Shown in pieces: positions 28,201 through 43,200 of a DNA stretch of 64,000 nt. The notes beneath the pieces were generated by a model. It did no database searches and was not told where the DNA came from. It was given only the letters and a program-made list of their open reading frames with translations. The first letter of the stretch is position 1. Every line of letters begins with the position of its first letter. Origin of the DNA: Antedon mediterranea (Eukaryota; Echinodermata; Crinoidea; Comatulida; Antedonidae); NCBI RefSeq assembly GCF_964355755.1, contig NC_092679.1:4276001-4340000 (forward strand), written 5' to 3'. The position numbers and the translations under genes are program-made.

Positions 28201-31200
28201 TGAAACATCAGATTTTAAGTTACATTATAAACAAGTTTATTGGTAGCTATAATATAAATGAACAAACTAAGAAACAAATATGTTTTGATATACATCTACT
28301 GCCATCCTCAGTTAAAAACTTAATGTTTAGGTAAATGTGTATTTAATTTATAATATAATTTTAACCTGTACATTACAGTATAGTAGACAACTTAGCTGAA
28401 AAAAGTTATTTTAACATGATTAAGTTATGTTACAAAGCAAGCGCTTTGACCAATGAGAAGCAACAGTTCAAACAGACCATCGCCTGTGATTGGTCAAATT
28501 ACATTGGGCTTATCTTTGTGTACATCCTAAATGGGAGCAAGCTTTAATACAATATAAATAAAATAATAATAATAAACAGTATTTATATAGCGCCTAATGG
28601 ATCACTGACCCCTCCAGGTGCTTTACATTAGACCTTAACTAATGGTAATAAACTATCCCCCGCCGGACACCATTCCGGTATTTCTTAGTCGAGGTTTCGG
28701 GGATGGAGACAATCAATAATGTGAAAAAAAAAAAAAAATCATAAATTTAGTTAAATAACACATTCAGTTAATATAACAAACACATCTCACTCAACATTCG
28801 GATTTGTATTTATATTGTAAACTTTTAAACAGCAACACTGAATATAATTTAAAAAGTAAATTCATTCCTCAATTACTTACAGAACATGTTTGCACTCACG
28901 TGCACAGTTCGGCTTCGAATGTTGTATATCATATTTAATGTTTATCATTTTGAAATCATAATTTCCATAATGTCGTGTTTTGTTTTTTTTAATGGGTGAT
29001 TAATGTTCCCACCCGGAAATTGGAAATATATCTCTTTCGAATCTTGGTGCCACATACATTGTGCAGGAATGAAATTTAATTCAACGTAACATATAAATTA
29101 AGTTAATGTTAAGTTAATTTGTAACTGTAACAACTGTCTGTTGTAATATATTAATGTTAATCGCTTTGGTGATCTATGTCCGATTTGATTATGATTGACT
29201 GCTTATCGCGTCATCTAAACATTTTAAATGGTTTGAGATTAATTTAAGTAGACTATGTACAAACTGTTTGAAAAGATTTGAAGCTTATTTTGGAGAAAAA
29301 AAAATATAGTAAAAAAATATGAACACATTGAATACTATACAAATAATGCATGTTTGAGTTTGATATTCAAAATAGTTGAAAAATTGACTATGTTTTCAAT
29401 TATTTGTCGTACGCTTTTGAATCGGTGTCGATAGCCAGGGGCCGATATTTCTTTCCGTACAAAAGTTTGGGACCCTTTGTGAAACGTCACAAAATAAACA
29501 TGAATATTTATTAGTCATATCCATAAGGTGTGACGTAAGAATTGAGCTACTAACTACAATTCGCTAATACAAAGGTTTTCTGTCGAGTCGTCTGTGTAGT
29601 CGAGTGGATAAGGCTATGGACTTGACATGTCGATGTATGGGGTTCGAATCCCATGAGCAACATCTTTACTTTATATTGAGAGATTATTTAGAGGATTAGG
29701 TTTATAATATATTTAAGAAGTAGTTTGGTAGTATCTTTCACATGGGGTCCCCAACTTATGTACGAAAAAAATCGCAGCCAGAGGAGGCTAGGCCATCAAG
29801 GCAACACTCGGATTTTAGCAAGTTATTTTTTAACTGTTTTATGGTTGTTTTGCAAGTTTTTTAGGTCATCAACCACGTACAAGCTTTAACTTTTTGATGA
29901 TGATGGACCGTTTCATCTTTTATGTATTTTATTCTATAATTTTTATTGATATTTTTGCATTTTCTCTTTGGATGAATAAAAATTTATGAAATGAAAGGTT
30001 TTCAAAGCAATCGTTACCAGCCTTGCGTTGAACAAATTCTAAAAACTGTATGCAAGAAGAAGAATCGGCTTTAATATCGTTTAATATAACCATTAAATGA
30101 ATGTTTACCATGCATTAAAACTAACATGTGATACAATCAAATGGCAAGGAAACATTTATTACAACAAGGTATATTCTCTGTACAGTGCGAGAAATAAATA
30201 AAGTACAGTATGAATATATTTTTTCAATCGTGACGTCCTGTATGATTGTAGTAATTGTATTTCAAAAACTGTTAACGTATCATTAGAAAAGCTTAGAAAG
30301 TTTCTCTTTTGTCAAATTTCACATGTAGCCTACAGTCATTAGAATAATTTACAAAGTACAAATACATTTCATGAAATTGTTACAAGAACCTGTGTTGTCA
30401 ATGTAAACTAGGCTAATTACTTTTCCAGCGTAATCTTACTTATCCGGCCATAAATAATTCTAGTCATGTATGTCGTCAACATCGATTTATTTTCGCAATA
30501 CTTCAAAATAAATTACTTAATTTAATTCAGTACTTTAAATCGATAGAAACTGGGATAAATTTGATTCACATGTTACAAGCTCTGTTCCTTCATTAATATT
30601 CATGAGATGGATGATTGAATATTCATTATGAACAAGCTTTAGCGCAAAACTTGGTCTCTGTATGTTGTTAGAAAAGAATCTTTGTATGTATAGAATATAC
30701 CAGTTAACACACACAGGTTGTTTTGTGCTCTAGAGAGAGAATCTATTGTTTGAAGGTTTGCATGGCAAAATCAAATGTTGATATAAAGTTTGCGGTACAC
30801 CACGGATATATAGTTCTGAAATGAACTGAAACTCAAGGACGATCAAAGTATATTGATCGAAATGTTGAGAAACTCAACAGTTCTTTTCAGAACTATGTAT
30901 ATGTGTTGTACCAAAACTTTATATCAATGAGAGAGAATCTGTTTTTGTTACTGCATGCATCATCGCGTCAAATTCGTGTTCTTTTTGTCATGAGTTTACC
31001 ACATTTCAGTTTAAGCTGTGGTTGCGAATAGCTCCATGGAAAGCGATTGCAAAACAGTTTTCGTTGAAGCCCCTAAAGGTGTTTTGAACCAGTAAAAGCA
31101 TCTGTCCATTCACCATCTCAAGATGCATTTGGACCTAATATAAATTGCAAATAAAATGACCCTTAACTTTTTAAAGTCCATCTTTAGATTTTAGTAGCAG

Positions 31201-34200
31201 CTAAACAGAATTTATTGTTTTTTGAAATGAATTAACTAGTTACAAAGGTGATTTCACTTCGATGGTACCCCTAAGGTTGTTACAGTAGGACATGGCTGTT
31301 AAGTATTCAGCCCTGTTTTTCACTTGTACTCTGGTTGTCAATGTATGATTGATTGATTATATTGTTATTTTCTTTAATTAAATTTTATTACAACTGTGGA
31401 ATCAGAGATCAATTTAAATTTTGCTTCTGTTCAAATTTTTGGGTGTAATCCATTAATTAAATTACAATCACTGTTATTATGTTATTATATATGTAGAGGT
31501 AAAGGTTTTATATATTATAAATCAAGGTGTTTTGTTTTATACATGCAATCCGCATGCATCTCCGCTCAAAATTCAATTGTTTTGAATGTTGTATATTCAT
31601 TGTTTGATAAGGGGGGTAGTGGAGGATCCAGGATTTTGCAATGTGGTCTAAAAATGGTTGTCATGATCACCTCATGTTTACAGCTCTATTCCATACGCAT
31701 CCAACAGCCAGTAAAATTACAGGATGGATAAACTATTTAATAATTTATCGTGCTTATAAACTAAATATCATTTGAGGGTTAGGGAGTGGATTTGAAAGAG
31801 TCGTGAGTTACAACCATGGCACTAGGTCAGGATTGAACCCCGGACCTTGGGATTGGAGGTCAAGCATGTTAACCGCCAAGCTACAGCTCCACTTTGTACT
31901 TTCCTTCCATATACCATATTTGTATATAAATAATTTCAAGTCTATTTATATCAAACTTTTGAACAATTAATTTTAATTTTGCTCAATATAAATCACAGAT
32001 TCAGTCATATTTTTAGAATAATTACTGTATACAGTATTATTATATTTATTATAATATTGTTTTGACAGGTCAAACGGTATTGCTTTATGGCCGGGTAAAG
32101 AGAAGATAATAACTGTTTGACCCTTCATAATGAAAAATTATGACCTTTAAAAAATTGTTATCGTGTACAATTCTGATCATGATTTGTTTTAAAACTCAAT
32201 TAAATTTTCAAATAAAACGATTTTTCCAATGCCAAGATAACAATTATGAGATTTCCTCTTTGAATTTCTTATCACTGTAATACTACAGTACATATGATAA
32301 TTTAATATATTACTTCAGTAGTATAGTTGATATTGGACAACAGGTTGCTTAAGTTAATTCAGTGATTCAGTTCACACTTATGCCGAGTCACGCTACAGCT
32401 CATGATCAACTTACTATTTCATACCAATCGTTATTATAGTCTAGATTGATAAAATAAACATTGTTATTACTTCAATAGTTATAATAGTGGGCAACAGGTT
32501 GCTTAAGTTAATCCAGTGATTCAGTTCACACTTATGCCGAGTCACGCTACAGCTCATGATCAACTTACTATTTCATACCAATCTTTATTATAGTCTAGAT
32601 TGATAAAATAAACATTGTTATTACTTCAATAGTTATAATAGTTGGCAACAGGTTGCTTAAGTTAATCCAGTGATCCAGTTCACACTTATGCTATAACAGC
32701 TCATGATTAACTGTACTATTTTATACCAATCTTTATTATATTTTAGATGGATAAATTAAACCTTGTAAAAGAATGCAAGTTATTTTTAAAATTATGATTT
32801 ATCGGTTGGTCTTTTTTTGCAGATCATTTTTTTTTTATGATATTTAATGTTAGGTTCGTTTGACAGCTTTCTGGCAGGCTATCATTTACTTTTGATAATA
32901 TGCAGGTAGGATGAACATCAACAACATTCTACAAGGTCTTTTTAAAGTTGTATTCCAATTAATAATAAGTTGCTTTCAGTTTTGAGACAACCTACCTAGG
33001 AAAAGTTATGTCAATTCTTGGGAAGGGACAGGACGTACATGCTTCATCCTTTTAATCCTCAACACAATTTTGGTGGTTTCTAGGTCCACATGACCAATCA
33101 TTGTCGTTTTATTGGGGTTTTTTTAAACAAAAGTTTTTTTATTTTTATTCTGGCCTAAAATGTTTAAAGTATATATATTTTTGTCTTTAATCATTAATGC
33201 ATTTGACATTTAAAGGCTGTTTTTTAAATATTTTTTTTTATAATATTCAAATCCTGAAGTACAATATGTCTTTGTATGTCTCTAATGTTAACAAGATTTA
33301 TTTCAAATTACTAAAATGATTTCAGCCTATACTAATTTTCTTTAAGATTTTAAAATTTGTAATCGGATGTCGCCTACAAAATTGTTTTGGTTTTATATGA
33401 CCACCAACAGATCACTGTTGAAATTTGTTAGACTGTATTTACTGGAAATACATGTTGAGTTTTGCTACATATATTTAATTATTCAAATTTTATTGTCAAT
33501 CTTTGAATTGAATTTGAATATTTATTGTTTCAGGTGGTGGAGAAGGGTAGCGATGAGTTTGAAATGATTGAAACGTACGTGGAAAACACTCACGCCAAAA
33601 CGCACAGAAGTTACTCTCTAAAGGTTCTTGAGGCAAGTCGGTCAGATTTTAAAGAAAACTATCATTTTATTTAATTGTGTTCAGAAAAATGTAGTTTTGA
33701 TACCAAAAGATTTACTATTTAGATTTTTTTTATATATTTCTACCTTCTGTTGCTAAGCTCATATTTGTTAAATGTTGCAGAGGCTCCTAAAGATTAAGGC
33801 TGCGCCTTGTGAGAAGCCTCTGAGTGAAATATTGAATAAAAAAAGAAATTTAGAAATGATTGTTATTAGCCAAGTGTACATACAATCCTGTCAGTAAACA
33901 TCTAAAAGTTTGTTTATTGACATTTTATTGAAACTTGACATATTAAATTTTATAAAAGTGTATAGCCTTATTTTTTTTTTTTTTATCAAAATAAAGTTTC
34001 ACTTTTAATATGTCACATTTCCATAAAAATGTCAAAAAGCTTTTACTTCTGGTTGGAATTTTGATGTTTTTAAGCCTGAATAAATGAACATAAATAAATT
34101 CTTTGCCTGAAAATACCAGTACTGTACTATATATTGATTTTTGTGACTGTTAATTAGTTTTGCCGCAATTTTATATTTTTGTATCTACATCAAAAACCAC

Positions 34201-37200
34201 CATGCCCGGTGTTTGAAGAGTTTTTGTTACTGGTATTATGTTCAATTTTGTTCAAAAGTGAAGTTGTTATATAATTTTTTTAAACATAATTGTTTAGGTT
34301 CTTAGGATCAAACGAGAGGGTGAAAGCAAAAGACATAAACCATTTCGCAAACTACCAAACCGATACCTTCTCTGGCACGGATCGAGAACAACCAACTACG
34401 CTGGAATTCTGTCTCAAGGTCTCAGGATTGCACCCCCAGAAGCACCAGTTGTAAGAGCTCTTTCCATTTTTTCTCTTTTCTTTTAACATTTAAATAGACA
34501 ATGGTTTGAATCTCACTGGTGAGCTTTTGATAATGCTTGTGCTTGTGCGAGTTGGTACAATTTTGTGTCACATTTGCTCATCACAGTGCGAACTTATGTT
34601 TAATATTTATTTATTAAACCTTATTTAAAGAGGGTAACCCTAAACAGCATATGCTAACAATCAAAGGGGCCCTCAAATAATAATATTAATGTTTTATAGC
34701 ACATTTCACAAACAATGTTGTCTCAATGCATTGTGGACTTATGTTCACCCTTTTAAACTACATGCTTCTCCCTTAAGCGTCACATCAGGTCGGTGCTGCC
34801 AATTACAGTGCTATTTTGTCGGTCCACAATAGTAGCTTTGTGAGTTATTTAGTATACCGGGCTGACCCCCCGACTCATCTAAAAAAAAGTCCACATGACA
34901 TACGGTTTATATACCACCAGAACATATCAGTACTAAATAAAAGGTCTTAGTTCTTGAATTTACAGCTTTATAGAATATTAATTGGCAAAATACAAAGAAA
35001 CAATTAAACTTTAAACCCGGAACCTGGTCACCAGCAGTAAGCAGTCATATTTTATTGCTAGTCAATATATTAAAGTGACCATGGTACTTAAGTTGATTAC
35101 TTAATCTGTTATCTATCATCCATTCTCTTTGATTCCATTATCTAACGTTTGTAGCAGTCAACATATTCTCATAGTTTAATTATGGAGTGAGTGCAGAATC
35201 TGTTTGGGTTTTAGCCTATTCTCATTCCTGGTTATTTTTACATTGATGACCGAATAAATATTATTATTATATTAATTAACAAAGTGTACATAAAATACTG
35301 GTATATAAATTGATAAATTATTTATTTAAGTTTTGCTAATTGTTAATATTTGGCAATCAGGTAGGTTTCAACACATATTGTGCTGTTAAGACTTCTATAT
35401 TCTTCTTTGTTTTTAAGTCCTTGTACAAGTCACATGTTTCATTAGCTACCAGTAAATGGTAAATGTAGTTAAATATTATCATATGGTGAAGCGGGCCAAA
35501 TTTATATGTGTATAAGGGTTAGTAGCCTTTCCAACTGGACTTGGAGGCCTAGCTTTTCTTCAAATAATTATCTTTAGTTTTAAAACTTAATAAAATGATT
35601 TCAAATTTTCAATCGTTTAGTAGAATATATTTTACTATTAAATCACCTTATACTTGTTTTTGAATTTCAGAAAAAAAAATGTTTTACTAGTCAATTTTAA
35701 ATGTCTGTAATTTAAAAAAAATAATATATATGTATTTTTTTACACAGGAATGCAGACAAACAAAAGAAGTGTCCAAAAAAATACACAAATCGTAGAGATT
35801 CATTGAAAAATTGTTGAATAAATTAAATAAACAAAATTTTTATCTTTTGCAGACTGGATACATGTTTGGAAAAGGAATTTACTTTGCCGACATGGTGTCC
35901 AAGAGCGCCAACTATTGTTTTACTTCGTCAACTAACTCTGTTGGCTTGTTGTTGCTATCAGAGGTTGCACTTGGCAACATGTATGAGAAGTTACATTCGG
36001 AGTATGTTACTAAGCTACCTGCTAATAAGCACAGTACCAAAGGTTTGTTTACTTGCTATATTAGGACTAACTGACTATCATGCCCTGCTCATGATTATGA
36101 TGACATGTGAACAACTGCTCGTGAATCACTTTAGGAGTAGAGAGCACATGGTCACCTGACATGCATGATCCAACCCTGCTCATGAGTAACATACAACATG
36201 TGAACAACCGCTCATGAATGACTTTAGGAGTAGAGGGCACATGGTCATCTAACATGCACGATCCAACCCCTGCTAATGAGTAACATATGACATGTGAACA
36301 ACTGCTCATGAATTGGTTTATGAGTAGAGTTCATATGGTCACCTTAAATATGCAAGATCCAATCATGGTCATGAGTAAGATACGACATGTTAACAACTGC
36401 TCATGAATAGCTTTAGGAATAGAGTGCATATGGTCACCTTAAATATGCAAGATCCAACCATGGTCATGAGTAAGATACGACATGTTAACAACTGCTCATG
36501 AATGGGTTTATGAGTAGAGTGCACATGGTCACATTACATATGCACGATCCGACCCTGCTCATGAGTAACATACCACATGTGAGCAACTGCAGCTCATGAA
36601 TAATAATAAATGTCAACAATTCACTCACGAGTGGACAATCGCTCAAGCAACTAAAGTAACAAGTGAACGTGAAATTGAAATCACATGTCATTGTGGATTG
36701 TCTCCTTATGTTATTAAAGTTTAGTGGGTGTCACTCTCTTATTTTTATATATCCAAATTTTCTTGATTGTGTTATTTTATTGTTTACTTAATTTTATAGT
36801 CCATTTGACAGTTAGTCAGCATAAAACTGTTACGAAGGAAAATGAAAACTGAAAAAAAATATATTTTAATAAAAATTAAATGATTTTATATGGAAGAAAT
36901 ATTGAATTATCCAAAATCTTCTTAGATTTTAGTATTTAATTTTTATGATACAGCGTAAACCTCCTCCAATGAAATTAAGAAATTGTTTTAAGCAAAGATA
37001 ATTGAAGAAATATAGAATTATACATCCAAAATCTTCCTGCTTTTGTTATGTTATTGTTACTTAATTTTAGAACCATTTTACACTTATTCAGCACAAACAT
37101 ATTCCAAAGGCAAATGGATAAAATATGAATGAAATATAAATATGAATAAAAATTCTCAAATTAAGTAAACATTATATGGGAAAAGAATATAGAATCATAG

Positions 37201-40200
37201 ATATATTATTTGAACCATAAGGAATCCTCTAGGCAGAATGAAACATAATAATATTTAATGTTTTTCTGCTCTAGATGTTGTCCTTGACTTTATGCACTCT
37301 GTATAATATAATATGTGACATTTCATGTTAAACTTGTGTTTTACTTTGAAATACTGTATGTACAATTATGACATTGATAGAGGCTGAAATAGTACAACAA
37401 AAAGCTTATAAAAAATTAATGTTCAAAGTAAATCTCAAATTGCCTTGTCTGGTAAAGATTTCAAATAATGTTATTTACATATGTGTATAATTTGATTTCT
37501 GAGAGTGTCTTATTTAGTTTACCGCTCTTTTTTTGTAGGATGTGGGTCTACGGCTCCTGATCCATCTGGCGACGTAACGATGGATAATGGAACTATCGTA
37601 CCAATGGGAAAAGGGATCCAGACGAAAGTTCAAGGGTCGCTGCTGTATAACGAGTATCCTTTGAAAAGTTTTCGGTTGACAATCAAATTAATGTTATTTA
37701 CGCTTCATTGATTTAGGAAAATACATAAAAATGTATTAATGATAGAAAAATAGTTAGGAACCTGATTCATGTTATTCAAACCACTTACTTTTACCTGTCT
37801 CCACCCAGGTGTAAAAATGGGTACCTGATTAGATCAAGACACAACTTTGCACTTATTACTAGCTGCATTATGGGAGTGTGTTTCCACACGTGCTTGATCC
37901 AAATAAAATTACCGGGGTAATAATGTGAAGCGCATTGAGAGGTTGCTTATATGTGCTATATAAGAATGAACTATTATTACTATTGCATGGCTTGTCATAA
38001 AACAATTTACCAAGCAAGTATGCAATAGCACTAAACAAAAATGTGTTTTCTCCAATCGGCACTCGCGCTGTTCGAAACTGGGGCATTCATTTATATATAT
38101 TCTCGGCGCCACATTCAGGTCACAGAGAGGTCATTATGAGTTCACTCATTAGATCAGTGCCTCTCTTTTGGACAGGTAAACTACTGAATTTACCAGCAAA
38201 AATCCAGTATATCGAAGTAATTTATTATGAAGAAATGTTAAATTACTTTGGATCAATATCTGACCCAGAAAAACTTTTTTTTTTTGCCAATCAATCAATC
38301 ATTTTTATAATACATTTTACAGTATTTACGGACATTAACACCATTACTGTACCTATTAAAAATACTGACCTTAAGTAACTCATATTTGTCCTAGAAATCT
38401 AGATATTGCACAATATTTCTTTTTAAATTCATAAATCATATTTCATTATATGCCATAAATAATATTTTATATATATATTTTGTTACAGGACACATTCATT
38501 TCACTAATACTCTCTTAGTTTTATCTCTGATCTAGAAATCCAAATTCTGTTCTGTTTTTTTTTTTTTTTTTTCATTTTTAATAAGAAATGAAATGTTAAC
38601 AACCTCTCTCATTTTTAAAAAGTCTCTAGTACTGTGTAACTTAAAATCTAAATTCTCTTTGTTCTTTTGTAATTCAGTTGTTCTTTTATCAGCTACCTAT
38701 AAAATGTGTATACTTTCATCCACTAATGTTTTTAATAGTTTTATTTGTTCCATCTCTGAGTAATCTACCTGCTTTTATTTCAACAACTTACTTTTTATAA
38801 GATAGATGCAGAAGAATAAACATCAGTTACTTGGCAAGATTTTTAAGTAACACATTGTATTTCCTAATATTTGAAAGAATTCAAATAAAAGCCCACTGAG
38901 GCTTCTACAGTAATACATTTTTTTTATAGACAGGTTGTTTTTATTTTTTTAAAGAAAAATTATTTGACTTGCGACGAAATTAAAATACCATTATTTAATT
39001 CTTTCAGGTCTACATTTAGTAAATTCCTTTCTGTCTGAGAAGTTTTGTTTTCTAATTGCGTAGAAAACTGGCTACCAGTTCTTTTTCTTAATTTATATAA
39101 ATTTAGGGGGTTTTTTTAAATATTTTTTCTTTCGTCTTTTGTCAAGGACAAGAAAAATGGCTTGCTTAATACTTTTATTTGTCATATTTTACAAACTGTC
39201 TTGATCACAAACACAATACATCTAATAAGATGATATATTGTAAGGAATATAATACCTCATCATAGCCAGTCTGTCTGTACCCTAAGGCAAGTCTGATCGT
39301 TTTCAGCATATGAATTGTACTAACAACAAAATATAAAAAATAATAATATATAAGTGATGATATATTTAGGTGATCATTTAGAATAAAATGATCACCTATT
39401 GTTATTGTATAAAATCTTTATTATTATTCTTCTTTCTGTACACTTTTTGTTCGTCAAATATCTCAAAAAGTTGAATAGCAATGATCACAAAAAGTTCACA
39501 ATGTCTTTCAAATACTTTAACTTAGCCATAATAAGCTTTTCAGCGTGATCTCTCACCCGTGACGTCACGTATACGCCATTTTGTGAAATCACATTATCAA
39601 TCATATATCCATAATTCATTATCACATATTTATGAAATTCACTACACGTAAACTTCAGGTCAAGGGTAAGAATATTAGCAAGTAAAAACGCGTGCGCACG
39701 TAGGGTCATGCGCGTGGAATCGTGCAGTAAAAATTTAAAAAGCTCAAAATTACGTTTTAATCAATTTAGAGCATGAATTGGGCCAATTGCGTGTTTCAAA
39801 AAATTACTGCGCAAAAAAAATATTTTGCGCGCGCGATACTTACAAAGCGTAAAAATTGCAATTTTTTTATACAAATCGCGTTCTACTCACCATCCTTAGT
39901 ACATTCACCAAATTTGAGTCAGTTCCGATTTAAAATAACGCTATACGAGCAGGTTAAAAATAACAAAATGCGCAAATTAATTGCATCAAAGTGCTGAAAA
40001 TGGTGAAAAATAAGGCCTTTTTAAAATGAATATAACTCTTCAGAATGGCAGGTGACCTCCAATTTTTTTAACTTGTTCGGAAAGCCATTGGGTTGTAGAT
40101 ACATATTCATGTGCACATTAGACGTACAAAATGGTATGACGTCATCAAATGGCCACTTCAATTTAAAAATTAGTAATTTTTATCTTTTTGTGTGGGTTAT

Positions 40201-43200
40201 CACATTCAATAGAGCGCATCTCCGTTATTTGAGCCCGATTTTCGCCGAAATTTTAGTATGTGCTTGCTCAATTAATTATCTTTCTCAAGAGTTGTCAACA
40301 TTTTTATTCTGATGACGTCATCATGTGTAAAAACTTTAATAACCAAGGTCGTGTAATTTCAGCTACACCATACATTTGAATATGTTATAGCTCTTCAGAA
40401 TTAAAGGTGACCTTGAAGATTATAATTTATTATGAAAGCTGAATAAATTTAGATATGAATTCATATAAAAATTAAGCCCATTGGATGTTGTGATGTTATC
40501 ATATGGCCAGTTGAAGTTAAAACGTTGTTTTTAAATTTCTTTAGTCAAAGTTACACAAATTTCAAAGAGCGCGCATTGCGCTTCTACGTGTCAAATTATC
40601 TTCCAATCCTTATATTTATTTGCTCAATTCATTATCTTTCGAAATTGTCATCTTCGAGTTTATTTTGATAATTCCATCATACCAAAAAATTTGAACATGA
40701 TGTGGGTCCCGTAATTTCACCTATGCTACACTGTATATAGATATACAGTATATACTGTAAATATTGGATATGACACATAATAGGCACAACTCAGCACTAT
40801 AACCGTATATCAGGATGGTATACATCAACATTTTCCTATTGTATGTTAACGTACGTGCATGTTTAAAAAATATTAATGTCAGTAAAGCGATAAAAATGAT
40901 CACCTATAATTCGTCAAAGTGACGAATTAAATTCTAGTTAGACTTAATGTTGGCAAGATTTTTAAATCATTAAAATGTCTTTATAGTAAAAGTTAGGAGT
41001 AAACAAGAGTGAGGTTGTATTAGATCATTAAGGTGTTACTACACCAATGTAAATTTGTATACAGTATTCCATATTCTCCACCCCAAATTACCGAAATTTA
41101 TGATACATTTTTATCTAATTTTTGTTTTCATACGCATCCAACAGCGAGTACAAACTCGTCAATTACATAGTTCATTTTATTTGTCCATACAGAAATTCAT
41201 GTGATGGATGGATGTAAAGCCAATAAAGAAGGGGATTTAGTAAAGTTAGGTATTCTAAAAGACGAAATTAAATTAGAAATAAAGGACGCCATGGATAAAC
41301 TATTTTATTTTAGGCTTAGGGAGTGGAGTTGAAAGAGTCATGAGTTACAACCCTGGCACTATACTATGTCAGGATTTGGTATATAAACATTTGAATGTGC
41401 TTTAATGAAATAAGAATGTAAAAAGATGGCATACAAATCGAGAGGACTTCTGCATCTTTGATGTTTTTATTGATAATTGATAATAATCTTACAAAAAGAA
41501 GTATATAAAATTGATTTAGGACATATATTTCATATATTTAAAGGAAACTACTTGTAGGCCTATTATTATCTATTAGCCCATTAGATGTGACGTTAAAAAA
41601 GATTAAGATAGCCCAGGAAAAGAGATGGAAATTAAGGAGATAAAAGAGTGGGAGACCTACCAAGACAGAAAGTTTGAAAATGAAATTAGAGGAAAATGAT
41701 GCTTAAGATGAGAAGACGACAACAGATTGTATAGCAGTTAGAATGCGTGACTGTTAGTTACCCCATGTTGAAGCTTCAAATGTTACCAATTTCCTTTTTT
41801 AATGTGATGGATTGTACAGTCCGTATGTAGACGCGACGCGTTGCGAGTAGTTAGACGCGACGCGTTGCGAGTATGTAGACGCAACAACGTGTTGCGAGTA
41901 GTTAGACGCGACGTGTTGCGAGTATGTAGACGCAACGTGGTGCGAGTAGTTAGACGCGACACGATGCGGTTATGTAGACGCAATGTGTTGCGAGTAGTTA
42001 GACGCGACACGATGCGAGTATGTAGACGCAACGTGTTGCGAGTAGTTAGACGCGACGCGTTGCGAGTATAGTTTCATTATTATATTCATATATATTTATT
42101 TTCAACACTGTTACTTCGAATACCTAGTAGTATTGCCTATAAATATTGTAGTAGCAGAATTGTTTTTCAGTGTACTTCGATAATTCGTATGAGTATGTGG
42201 ACGAAACGCGTTGCGGGTTAGCTAGGTGCAATGCATTGCGAATCGGCAGATGCAACGTGTTGTAAGTAGTTAGACGCGACACGTTGCGAGTATGTAGACG
42301 AGATGTGTTGCGAGTATGTAGACGCAACATGTTGCAAGTACCGTAGTTAAACGCGACGTGTTGCGAGTATGTAGACATGACGTGTTGTGAGTATGTAGAC
42401 GGAACGTGTTGCGAGTAGTTAGACGCGACACGTTGCGAGTATTTAGACGCAATGTGTTGCGAGTAGTTAGACGCGACACGTTGCGAGTATTTAGACGCAA
42501 CGTGTTGCGAGTAGTTAGACGCGTTGCGAGTAGGTTCATATATTCATATATATTTATTGTCAACACTGTTGCTTCGAATACCTTGTAGTACTGCCTATAA
42601 ATATTGTAGTAGCAGAATTGTTTTTCAGTGTACTTCGATAATTCGTATATCTATCTAATTCTATCAACACATTTATGTCAAAAGTTCTCTTAATTTCATT
42701 TCTGTGTAGCAGATAAAGACATTATTTGGGAAAGTTGATTGACAGATAAACTAGAAACACTGCTATTAGCAAATTAGGATCCAAGATAACACGTCTGAAT
42801 GTATTTTTACTGGTCTGAAGTGTACATGCATTCATTACCAAGGGGCGCATTTAGCGTGAGTCCGCACGTACGTTTCTTATGTATCATGTCTTTTAAATTA
42901 GCTTCCACTTAACTTAAGCCATGTGTCTTTCCCACATTAACTTAGTCATTTTATTGATGTGAAAATAATCAGAAACGTCTCCGTATTCACATTCTTAACC
43001 CAGATTTCCAACTCTGTTTAAAGATGTATTTTCCCTCAAAAACATGAAAAAAATGAAGATTAATTAAATCAGACTTTGAATAGGTAATTTTTTAGTTTTA
43101 ATAAAGAAAATCATTTCCATAGAAAAAAAATTGGAAAAACAATGTTTTCACTCATAAAATGAAGAAATAAACAGATACATTTAAACAAAAACCCATTGGC

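Larger units (their letters stand above)
6943..33533. other. 26.6 kb PARP1 intron hosting two antisense genes
   Basis: Besides the GPCR genes and repeats listed separately, I recognise nothing in these stretches: 7473-7918, 8810-10334 (except the dispersed block at 9655-9775), 10591-11564, 12240-13760, 14414-16212, 17546-17880, 22407-22714, 23106-24009, 25797-26765, 27561-28429, 28706-29432, 29785-30777, 30936-31734, 31893-32305 and 32766-33533. They are AT-rich and lack long open frames of protein-like composition. Confidence 0.6.

Noticed and set aside
29590-29661. Functional tRNA-Ser gene
   Set aside because: The acceptor ends do not pair, the anticodon stem is disrupted and the class II variable arm is missing.
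41783-42588. Arg-rich open frames on both strands
   Set aside because: They arise from a 24-bp minisatellite whose 48-bp dimer is divisible by three; both strands are open and the peptides simply repeat.
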